A stretch of DNA of 20,155 bases, from assembly GCA_016929795.1 (NCBI GenBank), contig JAFGIA010000114.1:1-20155 (forward strand), written 5' to 3'. The notes beneath the pieces were generated by a model. That model was not told where the DNA came from, did not search any database, and was given only the letters and a program-made list of their open reading frames with translations. Position 1 is the first letter of the stretch. The number at the start of each line of letters is the position of its first letter. Of the stretch, positions 1-5,917 are shown in pieces. This DNA is from Anaerolineae bacterium. GTDB taxonomy: Bacteria > Chloroflexota > Anaerolineae > JAAYZQ01. The position numbers were made by a program, and so were the translations under genes.

Positions 1-675
1 GACCAAGTCGGCCTCTGAAACCTCGTCAAACGACTCGACGCCGCCGATCTCCATGGCCAGCTCTTCGACCGTGTACAGGCCAAAGAACGCCTCGTGTGTC
101 ATCCAGTGCGGGCCGTCGATGCGGTCCTGCAGCAGGCCGCGCTGCAGCGAGTAGGCGACGTCGTGCGGTTCGAGCGTGCCCCCCTCGTGGAAGGTGACGC
201 CCTCGCGCACGTTGAACACCCACTGGTCACCTGTCTCGTTGACAGCCCAGTCGGTGGCCAGCACGCCCACGAACTCCTGGGTGTTGTCCTTGTTGAACCA
301 CACCAGGTTCTCATAGACGTTATTCTCGATAGCCGAACCCGCCGTCTCGTACGTCCAGGACGGGTCAAGGCTCTCGGGCTCGCCGGCACCGGTCACGACG
401 ACGTAGGTGTCAGGCTCCTTGAACTCGGGCGAGATAGCAGCCATGGGCGGCTCGGTCTCTTCGGGCTCGGGCGTGGCGGTGACCACTACTTCCTTCTCGA
501 CGATCCGGGTCGCCTCTTCGACGACGGTCTCGCCCTCTTTTTCGACGACTACGGTCTCGACCACGACACTCGTCTCGCGAATGACGATCGGCTCGGGGGT
601 GGGACCGCAGGCTCCAAGTACAAGCGGCGCAACCATGACCAGAATGGCCAGGATTGCCAATTTTCGATTCAACAT
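1..675 (-). CDS. Peptide/oligosaccharide-type ABC transporter solute-binding lipoprotein (family 5), 3' part missing
   Basis: The reading frame starts at ATG 675 and is still open at the window edge, so only the first 225 residues are visible. GGAGG seven bases upstream supports the start. Residues 1-23 form a lipoprotein signal: a basic N-terminus, a hydrophobic stretch and the lipobox LGAC with Cys23. A stalk rich in Val, Glu and Thr follows (about residues 30-75), then a start typical of SBP_bac_5 proteins: YVVVTGAGEPESLDP, YENLVWF, LATDWAVNETGDQWVFNVREG and FHEGG. Proteins of this family are anchored outside the membrane and hand peptides, nickel or some sugars to an ABC permease. The permease and ATPase genes, if clustered, would lie beyond position 1. 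The substrate cannot be read from this part. The family call is firm; the specificity is unknown. Confidence 0.88.
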   Translation of the reverse strand, partial: MLNRKLAILAILVMVAPLVLGACGPTPEPIVIRETSVVVETVVVEKEGETVVEEATRIVEKEVVVTATPEPEETEPPMAAISPEFKEPDTYVVVTGAGEPESLDPSWTYETAGSAIENNVYENLVWFNKDNTQEFVGVLATDWAVNETGDQWVFNVREGVTFHEGGTLEPHDVAYSLQRGLLQDRIDGPHWMTHEAFFGLYTVEELAMEIGGVESFDEVSEADLV

Positions 676-960
676 TTTCTCTCCTCCGTTACAGGTTTGT
701 ACTACTCAAGACGATTCGGTTACCCTTCTTCTACAGCATCTCGTACCAGGCCTCACCCCCTTTCGAAAAAGGTAGCCGGCAAGCCGCAGGGGACCCGGCG
801 CCAAGCTCTCGTGGCGCACTCCTGCCCTCGCACATGTTACCCGGCGGATTTCGACACAGATCTACTCTCCGCAATGTGCCAGGAATTGGCACTCAGGATC
901 AATTTTGCGCTCGCCAGGTCCCGCCTTCAAGCGGGCCTGCGATCTGGCCGCATCTCCCAG
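676..960. other. Intergenic region between LysM lipoprotein gene and solute-binding protein gene
   Basis: These 285 bases hold no convincing gene. Three small hairpins are visible: GCGCCA/TGGCGC (798-803 with 812-817), GTGCCA/TGGCAC with a 5-base loop (876-881 with 887-892), and CCCGC/GCGGG with a 6-base loop (920-924 with 931-935). The last could end the LysM transcript, but none is followed by a T-run on the minus strand. I see no good sigma70-type promoter for the solute-binding protein gene, although one is expected here. Confidence 0.5.
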
Positions 961-1650
961 CTAGGGGATGCAGAGTACCGTGCCCGGGTAGATGGTGTTG
1001 GCGCTCTGGATCGTCAAGCCGTTCGCGGCCAGGATGTCGTAGGGCGAGGCCCCATAGCGCCTCGCGATCTGCCACACCCACTCTCCCTGCTGGACGGTAT
1101 GTCGCAGCCTGCAGCCGCTCGTGCCGCCACTGGTACTCCCGCCACCCGTTGGGATGGTGAGCTTTTGCCCCACATAGATCTGGTTCGGGTTCTGGAGGCC
1201 GCTGGCATTGGCGATCGCCTGCCACGTCGTCCCATAGCGCTGTGCAATCGACGACAGCGTCTCGCCCTGTTGGACCGTGTGCGTGACGGCATTCGCCTGC
1301 CCGCCAGAGGGCTGCGAAGGCTGAGAGGGTGACGGCACTGCCGTCGCGCTCGGCGGCTGCGCCCCTTCGGTTGGCAGCGCCGGCGGCGTCTCGCCGACGG
1401 TCACCACCGTCGGTTCGGTCCCGGTGCCGGATGTCTGGGGCGCTGGCGTGGCGATCGACACCACGGTCTCTCCCGGGGCGGGTGCCCGCTCACCGCCAAC
1501 CGCCGGCGTGCCAGACTCGGCCGGCACTTGCACCGGCTGAGTGGGTTGGGCTTCCCTCTCTTCGAGCGACTGGGTGCAGGCGCTCAAGCCGACTATCAGG
1601 AAAGCCAGAGCCAGAAGATAGAGGCCAATCGTGAATCGTCTGGGTTTCAT
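961..1650 (-). CDS. Exported lipoprotein with two LysM domains
   Basis: The product has 229 residues. A lipoprotein signal occupies residues 1-25 (KPRR, a hydrophobic core, then LSAC with Cys25). A long linker rich in Pro, Thr, Gly and Ser follows (about 30-120). Two LysM domains close the protein, at about 122-167 (HTVQQGETLSSIAQRYG ... GQKLTIP) and 183-229 (HTVQQGEWVWQIARRYG ... PGTVLCIP). LysM modules bind N-acetylglucosamine-containing glycans such as peptidoglycan, so this is probably a wall-associated lipoprotein; no catalytic domain is present. Cys180 and Cys227 bracket the second LysM and could form a disulfide (inference). The start is supported by GGGAGG eight bases upstream and by its own promoter (1707-1735), so it need not depend on the threonine operon upstream. 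Confidence 0.88.
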   Translation of the reverse strand: MKPRRFTIGLYLLALAFLIVGLSACTQSLEEREAQPTQPVQVPAESGTPAVGGERAPAPGETVVSIATPAPQTSGTGTEPTVVTVGETPPALPTEGAQPPSATAVPSPSQPSQPSGGQANAVTHTVQQGETLSSIAQRYGTTWQAIANASGLQNPNQIYVGQKLTIPTGGGSTSGGTSGCRLRHTVQQGEWVWQIARRYGASPYDILAANGLTIQSANTIYPGTVLCIP

Positions 1651-1706
1651 CTATGTTCCCTCCCGATCAGATCACCACCGGATGACTCTACGCCAAAGCT
1701 TTCTAC

Positions 1707-1735
1707 ATAATACCACAACGTGATATTTCCGTCAA
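1707..1735 (-). promoter_or_regulatory. Sigma70-type promoter of the LysM lipoprotein gene
   Basis: Read on the minus strand: -35 TTGACG (1735-1730), 17-nt spacer, -10 TATTAT (1712-1707). Transcription would start near 1700, giving a leader of about 50 nt. The -35 box overlaps the TGA stop codon of the NTPase gene upstream. Confidence 0.7.
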
Positions 1736-2277
1736 GCTCGGGCACGTGCTTCCTTCACCTCTCGCAGCCAGCGACTGATCTGCTCGGGCATCCCCTGTCG
1801 ATTGAACGTTGTCACCTCCACCACGGTTACACCCGGGCGCGCCCTGAGGGCATCGACCCACGGGTGTGGACCTGCCATCACGCTCCCCAACAGCAACTTT
1901 TCGCTCTCCAGCGCAGCCAGCACCATGGTGCGAAACGCTTCTGAGTAGAGCTCCATCTTGCCGATCTCGTCTACCACCACGACCTCGACATGCTGGCCGA
2001 CGAGCGCCTGACGCAGCGCTCCGACACCGATGCCATCGAGATCGTGCAGGTTGACTCCATACCTACCAACGCGACAGTTGCCCGGAATGTTCACGCCGGC
2101 AAGGATTCCCGTGGCACCCTCCAGGGTCACCAGGCGAAATCCCACGCGGCTCCCACGCCGGCGGATCTCTTCTGTGTAGAATCCGCCGGCGCGAACCCCA
2201 AGCTCACGAGCGGCCTGCCGAATGGTCGTGGTCTTGCCCACTCCTGGCGCGCCTGTCAGGAGGAGTGCATCGCCCAC
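1732..2277 (-). CDS. THEP1-type nucleoside-triphosphatase (NTPase_1 family)
   Basis: The product has 181 residues, the usual length for bacterial and archaeal THEP1 NTPases. The Walker A motif GAPGVGKTT is at residues 9-17 right after the first strand, and the Walker B motif VVVVDEIGKMEL is near 99-110 (Asp103, Glu104). GGFYTEEIR after the P-loop and NLHDLDGIGV are also typical. THEP1 enzymes hydrolyse nucleoside triphosphates in vitro; their cellular role is poorly defined. The start is GTG at 2277, and its G is also the last base of the TAG stop of the upstream kbl gene. This one-base overlap implies translational coupling, so the NTPase is made with the threonine-catabolic enzymes. The family call is strong; the role is unknown. 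Confidence 0.88.
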   Translation of the reverse strand: MGDALLLTGAPGVGKTTTIRQAARELGVRAGGFYTEEIRRRGSRVGFRLVTLEGATGILAGVNIPGNCRVGRYGVNLHDLDGIGVGALRQALVGQHVEVVVVDEIGKMELYSEAFRTMVLAALESEKLLLGSVMAGPHPWVDALRARPGVTVVEVTTFNRQGMPEQISRWLREVKEARARA

Positions 2278-3473
2278 TAGATGACGCCGAGCTCGCGCCC
2301 GACCTTTTCAAAAGCGGCCAGGCCTGTATCCAGATCCTGCTGCGAGTGAGCCGCCGTATTCATGACGCGGATGCGTGCGGCACCGCGCGGCACGGTGGGA
2401 AAGCCGAGCGCCATGGCAAATACCCCATTCTCGAACAGCTTGCGCGAGAACTCTTTGGCCAGCGGCGCCTCGCCAAGCATCACCGGCACGATCGGCGTCT
2501 GGCTGTTGCCCGTGTCAAAGCCAAGCGCCGCCATGCCCGCCTTAAAGTAGGCCGTATTCTGCCACAGCCGGTCCACCAGCTCGCTGCTCTCTTCGAGCAG
2601 ATCAACGGCCGCCAGGCACGCAGCCGTGTCGGGCGGCGTGACGGCACTGGAAAAGAGGAAGGGGCGCGCTTTTTGCCGCAAATAGTCGACCACAACCTTT
2701 TTGCCGGCGATGACGCCGCCCACCACACCAAACGCCTTGCTCAGCGTGCCGATCTCGACGTCGAACTGGCCCTGCAGCCCAAAGTGGTGGACGATGCCCT
2801 TGCCGCCACCCAGCACGCCCTCGCCGTGCGCGTCGTCGACCATGGTCATCACGCCATACTTTTCTGCCACCTCGTACAGCTCGTCGAGCGGCGCGATGTC
2901 GCCGTCCATGGAAAAGACCCCGTCGGTGACGAGGAGGCCGCGCCGGAAGTTGGGCAGGTTCTCCTTGATCTGCCGCTCCGCGTCGGCCGCGTCGGCGTGC
3001 TCGTAAACAATGATCTTGGCGCCCGACAGGCGTGCGCCGTCGATGATGCTCGCGTGGTTCAGGCGATCGGAAAAGATCGCGTCCTGTTGGCCCGTCTCGC
3101 GGTCTCTGCCGACGAGCGGTGCCAGCGCGGCCTGGTTGGCCACGAACCCACTCTGGACATAGAGCGCGTCCTCAACGCCCTTGAACTCGGCCAGGCGATG
3201 TTCGAGTTGGACGTGCAGATCCTGCGTGCCGGCGATCGAGCGCACGGCTGCCGGGCCAACCCCCCACTCCTCGATCGCTTTTTCGGCGGCGGCCTTCATG
3301 CGCGGATGGTTGGCCAACCCCAGGTAGTTGTTGGTGCAAAAGTTGAGCACACGTTTGCCGTCGACGATCATCCACGCGTCGGCGGGCGAGCCCATGATGC
3401 GCAGGTTGATAAAGAGGCCGGCCTCCTTCAGGTTGTCAACATCTTGTCTGATAAACTGAAACTTGTCTGCCAT
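2277..3473 (-). CDS. kbl: Glycine C-acetyltransferase (2-amino-3-ketobutyrate CoA ligase)
   Basis: The product has 398 residues, full length for this fold type I PLP enzyme of the alpha-oxoamine synthase family. It cleaves 2-amino-3-oxobutyrate with CoA to glycine and acetyl-CoA in the cytoplasm. Visible marks are [14 protein letters not shown] near 44-57, His140 in [21 protein letters not shown] with Asp213 and His216, and the PLP-binding Lys246 in [12 protein letters not shown]. Related enzymes (KAS III-type BioF, HemA, serine palmitoyltransferase) share these motifs, but the nearby dehydrogenase gene makes KBL much the best choice. ATG 3473 has AAGGAG five bases upstream. It sits third in the operon, after the HEGDWE protein (60-bp gap), and overlaps the NTPase gene by one base. 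Confidence 0.93.
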   Translation of the reverse strand: MADKFQFIRQDVDNLKEAGLFINLRIMGSPADAWMIVDGKRVLNFCTNNYLGLANHPRMKAAAEKAIEEWGVGPAAVRSIAGTQDLHVQLEHRLAEFKGVEDALYVQSGFVANQAALAPLVGRDRETGQQDAIFSDRLNHASIIDGARLSGAKIIVYEHADAADAERQIKENLPNFRRGLLVTDGVFSMDGDIAPLDELYEVAEKYGVMTMVDDAHGEGVLGGGKGIVHHFGLQGQFDVEIGTLSKAFGVVGGVIAGKKVVVDYLRQKARPFLFSSAVTPPDTAACLAAVDLLEESSELVDRLWQNTAYFKAGMAALGFDTGNSQTPIVPVMLGEAPLAKEFSRKLFENGVFAMALGFPTVPRGAARIRVMNTAAHSQQDLDTGLAAFEKVGRELGVI

Positions 3474-3533
3474 TTGCTCCTTCTCCAGTTGGTCTAGATT
3501 TAGATGGATTCCTATAAACGAACGGTATGGCTC

Positions 3534-4682
3534 CTAGCCACGCTCCAGATCCAGGATCCCGGCCCACGACACGGCGCTGACCCAGTTCGGGCGCACCTTT
3601 CCATCGTCGGCGTAGCGCGGCCCTCGCGGGGCACTCACCCCCGGCAGCCCGATCTCGTCCAGCCGGGATTGCAGCATGGTGAGGTTCTGCTTGATCCACG
3701 ACAGCGGCAGCCAATACCGTGTGCCCCAGCCGCCGAGAAAGGCCTCGGTCCACGGCTGCCTGTCCAGATCCATCGCTCGTGCCCAATCCCCCGGCCCGAT
3801 GGTCACCCCATCTCCCGTGGCATAGTCCACCAGGTCGTAGATTTTCATCAGATCGTACTCTTTGCACTCGGGATAGGTGGCGTGCGACCCTCCTGCCACG
3901 TAACACACCGGGTGAGTGCCCTCGAGTGTGACATCATGATGTCCCCACGGCTTGGTCAGGCGCGAGTGGTGGCCAACGCAGGTGATATAGGCCGGTGGCT
4001 CCCTGGGGGCACCCGCGTCATCCAGATCAAAAAAGAGATAAACGCCCTCCCAGTCGCCCTCGTGATCGTTCAGGCCGCGATAGCTGGTGGCCCAGTCGTT
4101 GTAAGCATAAAAAAACCAGTACTGGAGGCCGAGGTACCGCCGGTCGCGCGTCGTGCGATAGTAGTAGGCATAGCTGGGCCGCGCCGGCTGGCTGGCCTGA
4201 TAGTTCTCCAGGGCCGCCTGCCCGATCTCGGGGGCCAGATCAAGGCGCGGGAGATCCTTCCTGGAGCGCTTGCCTCCACCGACCAGGTGCATCACCAGGT
4301 CATTCCACCAGAAAAGCCTGGTCGCGTCCTGGGTCTTGGGAGTGAGCCAGCGGTAAGCGACCTGGGCCACCTCTAGCTGCCAATGAAGGGCCCGCAACGA
4401 AAGATCGGCCAGGGTATCGAGCACGTCGCTACTCCAGCGCAAGGCGACGTCCTGCCCGGCCAGCGAGGCCGGCACCGACTGGAGATAGACGTGCGCCTGC
4501 TGCCGGTGAGAACTCGCCAGCAGATCAGGGGTCACCCTGCCCTGGGCCACGAGGGGTGCCGCCTCTCCCCTGGCCCAAAGGGTGCAGTAGCGGACAAAGT
4601 CATCCACGGCCATGGGGTAGAACCGCTCTCCCCTGGCGAAACGGAGAATGGGCATATACTTTTGGTGAAGGGCGTCTGTCAT
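3534..4682 (-). CDS. Hypothetical protein with HEGDWE motif (Vps62/NPP1-like)
   Basis: The product has 382 residues with no signal peptide and no membrane segment. I do not recognise a named bacterial family with certainty. The central part reads QYWFFYAYNDWATSYRG, then NDHEGDWEGVYLFFD (HEGDWE at 207-212), later CVGHHSRL near 235-242 and GGSHATYPECKEYD near 264-277. An aromatic strand, H-x-GDWE, and a later GSHA-Y is the layout of Vps62-related and NPP1-like beta-sandwich proteins, where the GHRHDWE-type motif binds metal (family knowledge). The N-terminal 170 residues, helical in appearance, are unassigned. GAGGGG a few bases before ATG 4682 supports the start. It lies between tdh (50-bp gap) and kbl (60-bp gap), so it is probably co-transcribed with threonine catabolism. 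Its role is unknown. Confidence 0.7.
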   Translation of the reverse strand: MTDALHQKYMPILRFARGERFYPMAVDDFVRYCTLWARGEAAPLVAQGRVTPDLLASSHRQQAHVYLQSVPASLAGQDVALRWSSDVLDTLADLSLRALHWQLEVAQVAYRWLTPKTQDATRLFWWNDLVMHLVGGGKRSRKDLPRLDLAPEIGQAALENYQASQPARPSYAYYYRTTRDRRYLGLQYWFFYAYNDWATSYRGLNDHEGDWEGVYLFFDLDDAGAPREPPAYITCVGHHSRLTKPWGHHDVTLEGTHPVCYVAGGSHATYPECKEYDLMKIYDLVDYATGDGVTIGPGDWARAMDLDRQPWTEAFLGGWGTRYWLPLSWIKQNLTMLQSRLDEIGLPGVSAPRGPRYADDGKVRPNWVSAVSWAGILDLERG

Positions 4683-4732
4683 GCTACCCCCCTCGGTCAG
4701 GGCCGCCAGAGTGCCAGATCACGCGCAGGCAC

Positions 4733-5725
4733 TCACGCCCCCGGGTACAACGAGCCCTGCGCCTGGCGCTGGCGGAGGACACGCAGCATATCCTCGGTCA
4801 TGGCGGCGAGGTCGTAGGCAGGCTGCCAGCCCCATTCCCGCCGGGCCGCGCTGTCGTCGATCGACCGCGGCCACGAATCGGCGATCGCCTGGCGAAAGTC
4901 GGGCTTGTACTCCACCTCGAACCCGGGCACGTGCTTCTGGATCTCGGCGGCAAGCTCGGCTGCAGAGAAGCTGATGGCCGCCATGTTAAAGTCGGCGTGG
5001 TGCTCCAGCTTTTCAAAGGGCGCGTCCATCAGGTCGATGGTGCCCTTGATGCAGTCGGGCATGTACATCATGGGCAGGACGGTGTCGTCACGCACGAAAC
5101 AGGTATAGTGCCCCTTGTCGAGCGCCTCGTAAAAGATGGCGACGGCGTAATCGGTGGTGCCGCCGCCGGGCAGTGTCTCGCTGCTGATGATGCCCGGATA
5201 GCGCACGCCGCGCACGTCGACGCCAAAGCGCTTCACATAGTAGTTGCACAACAGCTCGCCCGCCACCTTGGTGACGCCGTACATAGTGGTCGGGCGCAGG
5301 ATCGTCTCCTGGGGCGTGTTGTGCTGTGGCGTCTCGGGGCCAAAGGCGGCAATGGAGCTGGGGCAAAAGACGCGCACCAGGTTACGCTGGCGCGCCACCT
5401 CCAGCACGTTGTGCAGCCCGTTCATATTCACATCCCAGGCCAACAGCGGCTTTTCCTCACCCACCGCCGACAGGATGGCGGCCATGTGATAGATCGTGTC
5501 GATGTTGTAGCGCTCGACGACCTCCTCCAGTGTCTCGCGCCGGGTGACGTCGATATACTCAAAAGGACCGCCATCACATAGGATCGCGCTCGGGCTCGTC
5601 CTGTGCCCCGTGGCCACCACATTCTCCCCGCCATAGCGCTGGCGCAGCTCTACCGTCAGCTCTGAGCCGATCTGCCCCACGGCGCCGGTGACGAGCAAAC
5701 GCCTCATCTCCCTTCTTTCTGCCAT
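4733..5725 (-). CDS. tdh: L-threonine 3-dehydrogenase, extended SDR (epimerase-like) type
   Basis: The product has 330 residues. It would oxidise L-threonine with NAD+ to 2-amino-3-oxobutyrate, the substrate of the KBL enzyme encoded downstream. It belongs to the short-chain NAD(P)-dependent epimerase-like superfamily, not to the zinc-dependent type of E. coli. The dinucleotide motif GAVGQIG is at residues 14-20, the catalytic YxxxK at Tyr149-Lys153 (YGVTK), and a Ser pair in PSSIAAFGP near 122-130. GHRTSP, the VNMNGLHNVLEVAR block, GVRYPGIIS, GGGTTDYA and LPMMYMPD are characteristic of the SDR-type threonine dehydrogenases of archaea, Flavobacterium and others. ATG 5725 has GGAGG about 11 bases upstream and a promoter 45-73 bases upstream; ATG 5707 is an alternative start. 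It heads the operon tdh, HEGDWE protein, kbl, NTPase. Confidence 0.92.
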   Translation of the reverse strand: MAERREMRRLLVTGAVGQIGSELTVELRQRYGGENVVATGHRTSPSAILCDGGPFEYIDVTRRETLEEVVERYNIDTIYHMAAILSAVGEEKPLLAWDVNMNGLHNVLEVARQRNLVRVFCPSSIAAFGPETPQHNTPQETILRPTTMYGVTKVAGELLCNYYVKRFGVDVRGVRYPGIISSETLPGGGTTDYAVAIFYEALDKGHYTCFVRDDTVLPMMYMPDCIKGTIDLMDAPFEKLEHHADFNMAAISFSAAELAAEIQKHVPGFEVEYKPDFRQAIADSWPRSIDDSAARREWGWQPAYDLAAMTEDMLRVLRQRQAQGSLYPGA

Positions 5726-5769
5726 AGAAAGACGCTCCTCCTTTGTCGATATTCATCGTGAGTGGTGCG

Positions 5770-5798
5770 AGTATAACATAGCGCCCATGTTTGGGCAA
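5770..5798 (-). promoter_or_regulatory. Sigma70-type promoter of the threonine operon
   Basis: Read on the minus strand: -35 TTGCCC (5798-5793), 17-nt spacer, -10 TATACT (5775-5770). The expected start near 5763 gives a leader of about 38 nt containing AAAGGAGG before ATG 5725. Confidence 0.72.
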
Positions 5799-5817
5799 AT
5801 CCTTTTCGACTTGTCGC

Positions 5818-5850
5818 CTTTTGGTGCCTGGCAGTAGCCATCACCAAAAG
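5818..5850. promoter_or_regulatory. Large inverted repeat between divergent tdh and cyclase promoters (candidate operator)
   Basis: CTTTTGGTG (5818-5826) and CACCAAAAG (5842-5850) are perfect 9-bp inverted arms. Inside them TGGC (5829-5832) and GCCA (5837-5840) pair around AGTA. No T-run follows on either strand, so a terminator is unlikely. The centre is about 62 bp before the predicted cyclase start point and about 38 bp before the -35 box of the threonine operon, a position suitable for a shared regulator (inference). Confidence 0.5.
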
Positions 5851-5860
5851 AGAAGGAGGC

Positions 5861-5889
5861 TTGCCGACACAGGCGCGTTGTGGTACAAT
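5861..5889 (+). promoter_or_regulatory. Sigma70-type promoter of the cyclase gene
   Basis: -35 TTGCCG (5861-5866), 17-nt spacer, -10 TACAAT (5884-5889). Transcription would begin near 5896, leaving GGGAGG (5901-5906) as ribosome binding site and ATG 5918 as the first usable start. The longer in-frame TTG at 5861 is the -35 box itself and cannot be in the transcript. Confidence 0.72.
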
Positions 5890-5917
5890 GGCTCCTGCCC
5901 GGGAGGTGCAAGGAAGC

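Noticed and set aside
876..905. Sigma54-type promoter around TGGCAC
   Set aside because: TGGCAC is present, but the TTGC element is not at the required five-base spacing on either strand.
94..1332. 412-residue plus-strand frame
   Set aside because: It is antisense to both the solute-binding protein and the LysM protein, which have clear signal peptides, ribosome binding sites and domains.
2265..5581. Long plus-strand frames (2265-3497, 3504-4376, 4556-5581)
   Set aside because: Each mirrors a well-supported minus-strand gene of the threonine operon and has no motif of its own.
5818..5850. CRP-type binding site for the inverted repeat before the cyclase
   Set aside because: The half-sites TTTTGGTG/CACCAAAA do not fit TGTGA-N6-TCACA, and the 15-base spacing is too long. 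It is kept only as an unassigned candidate operator.
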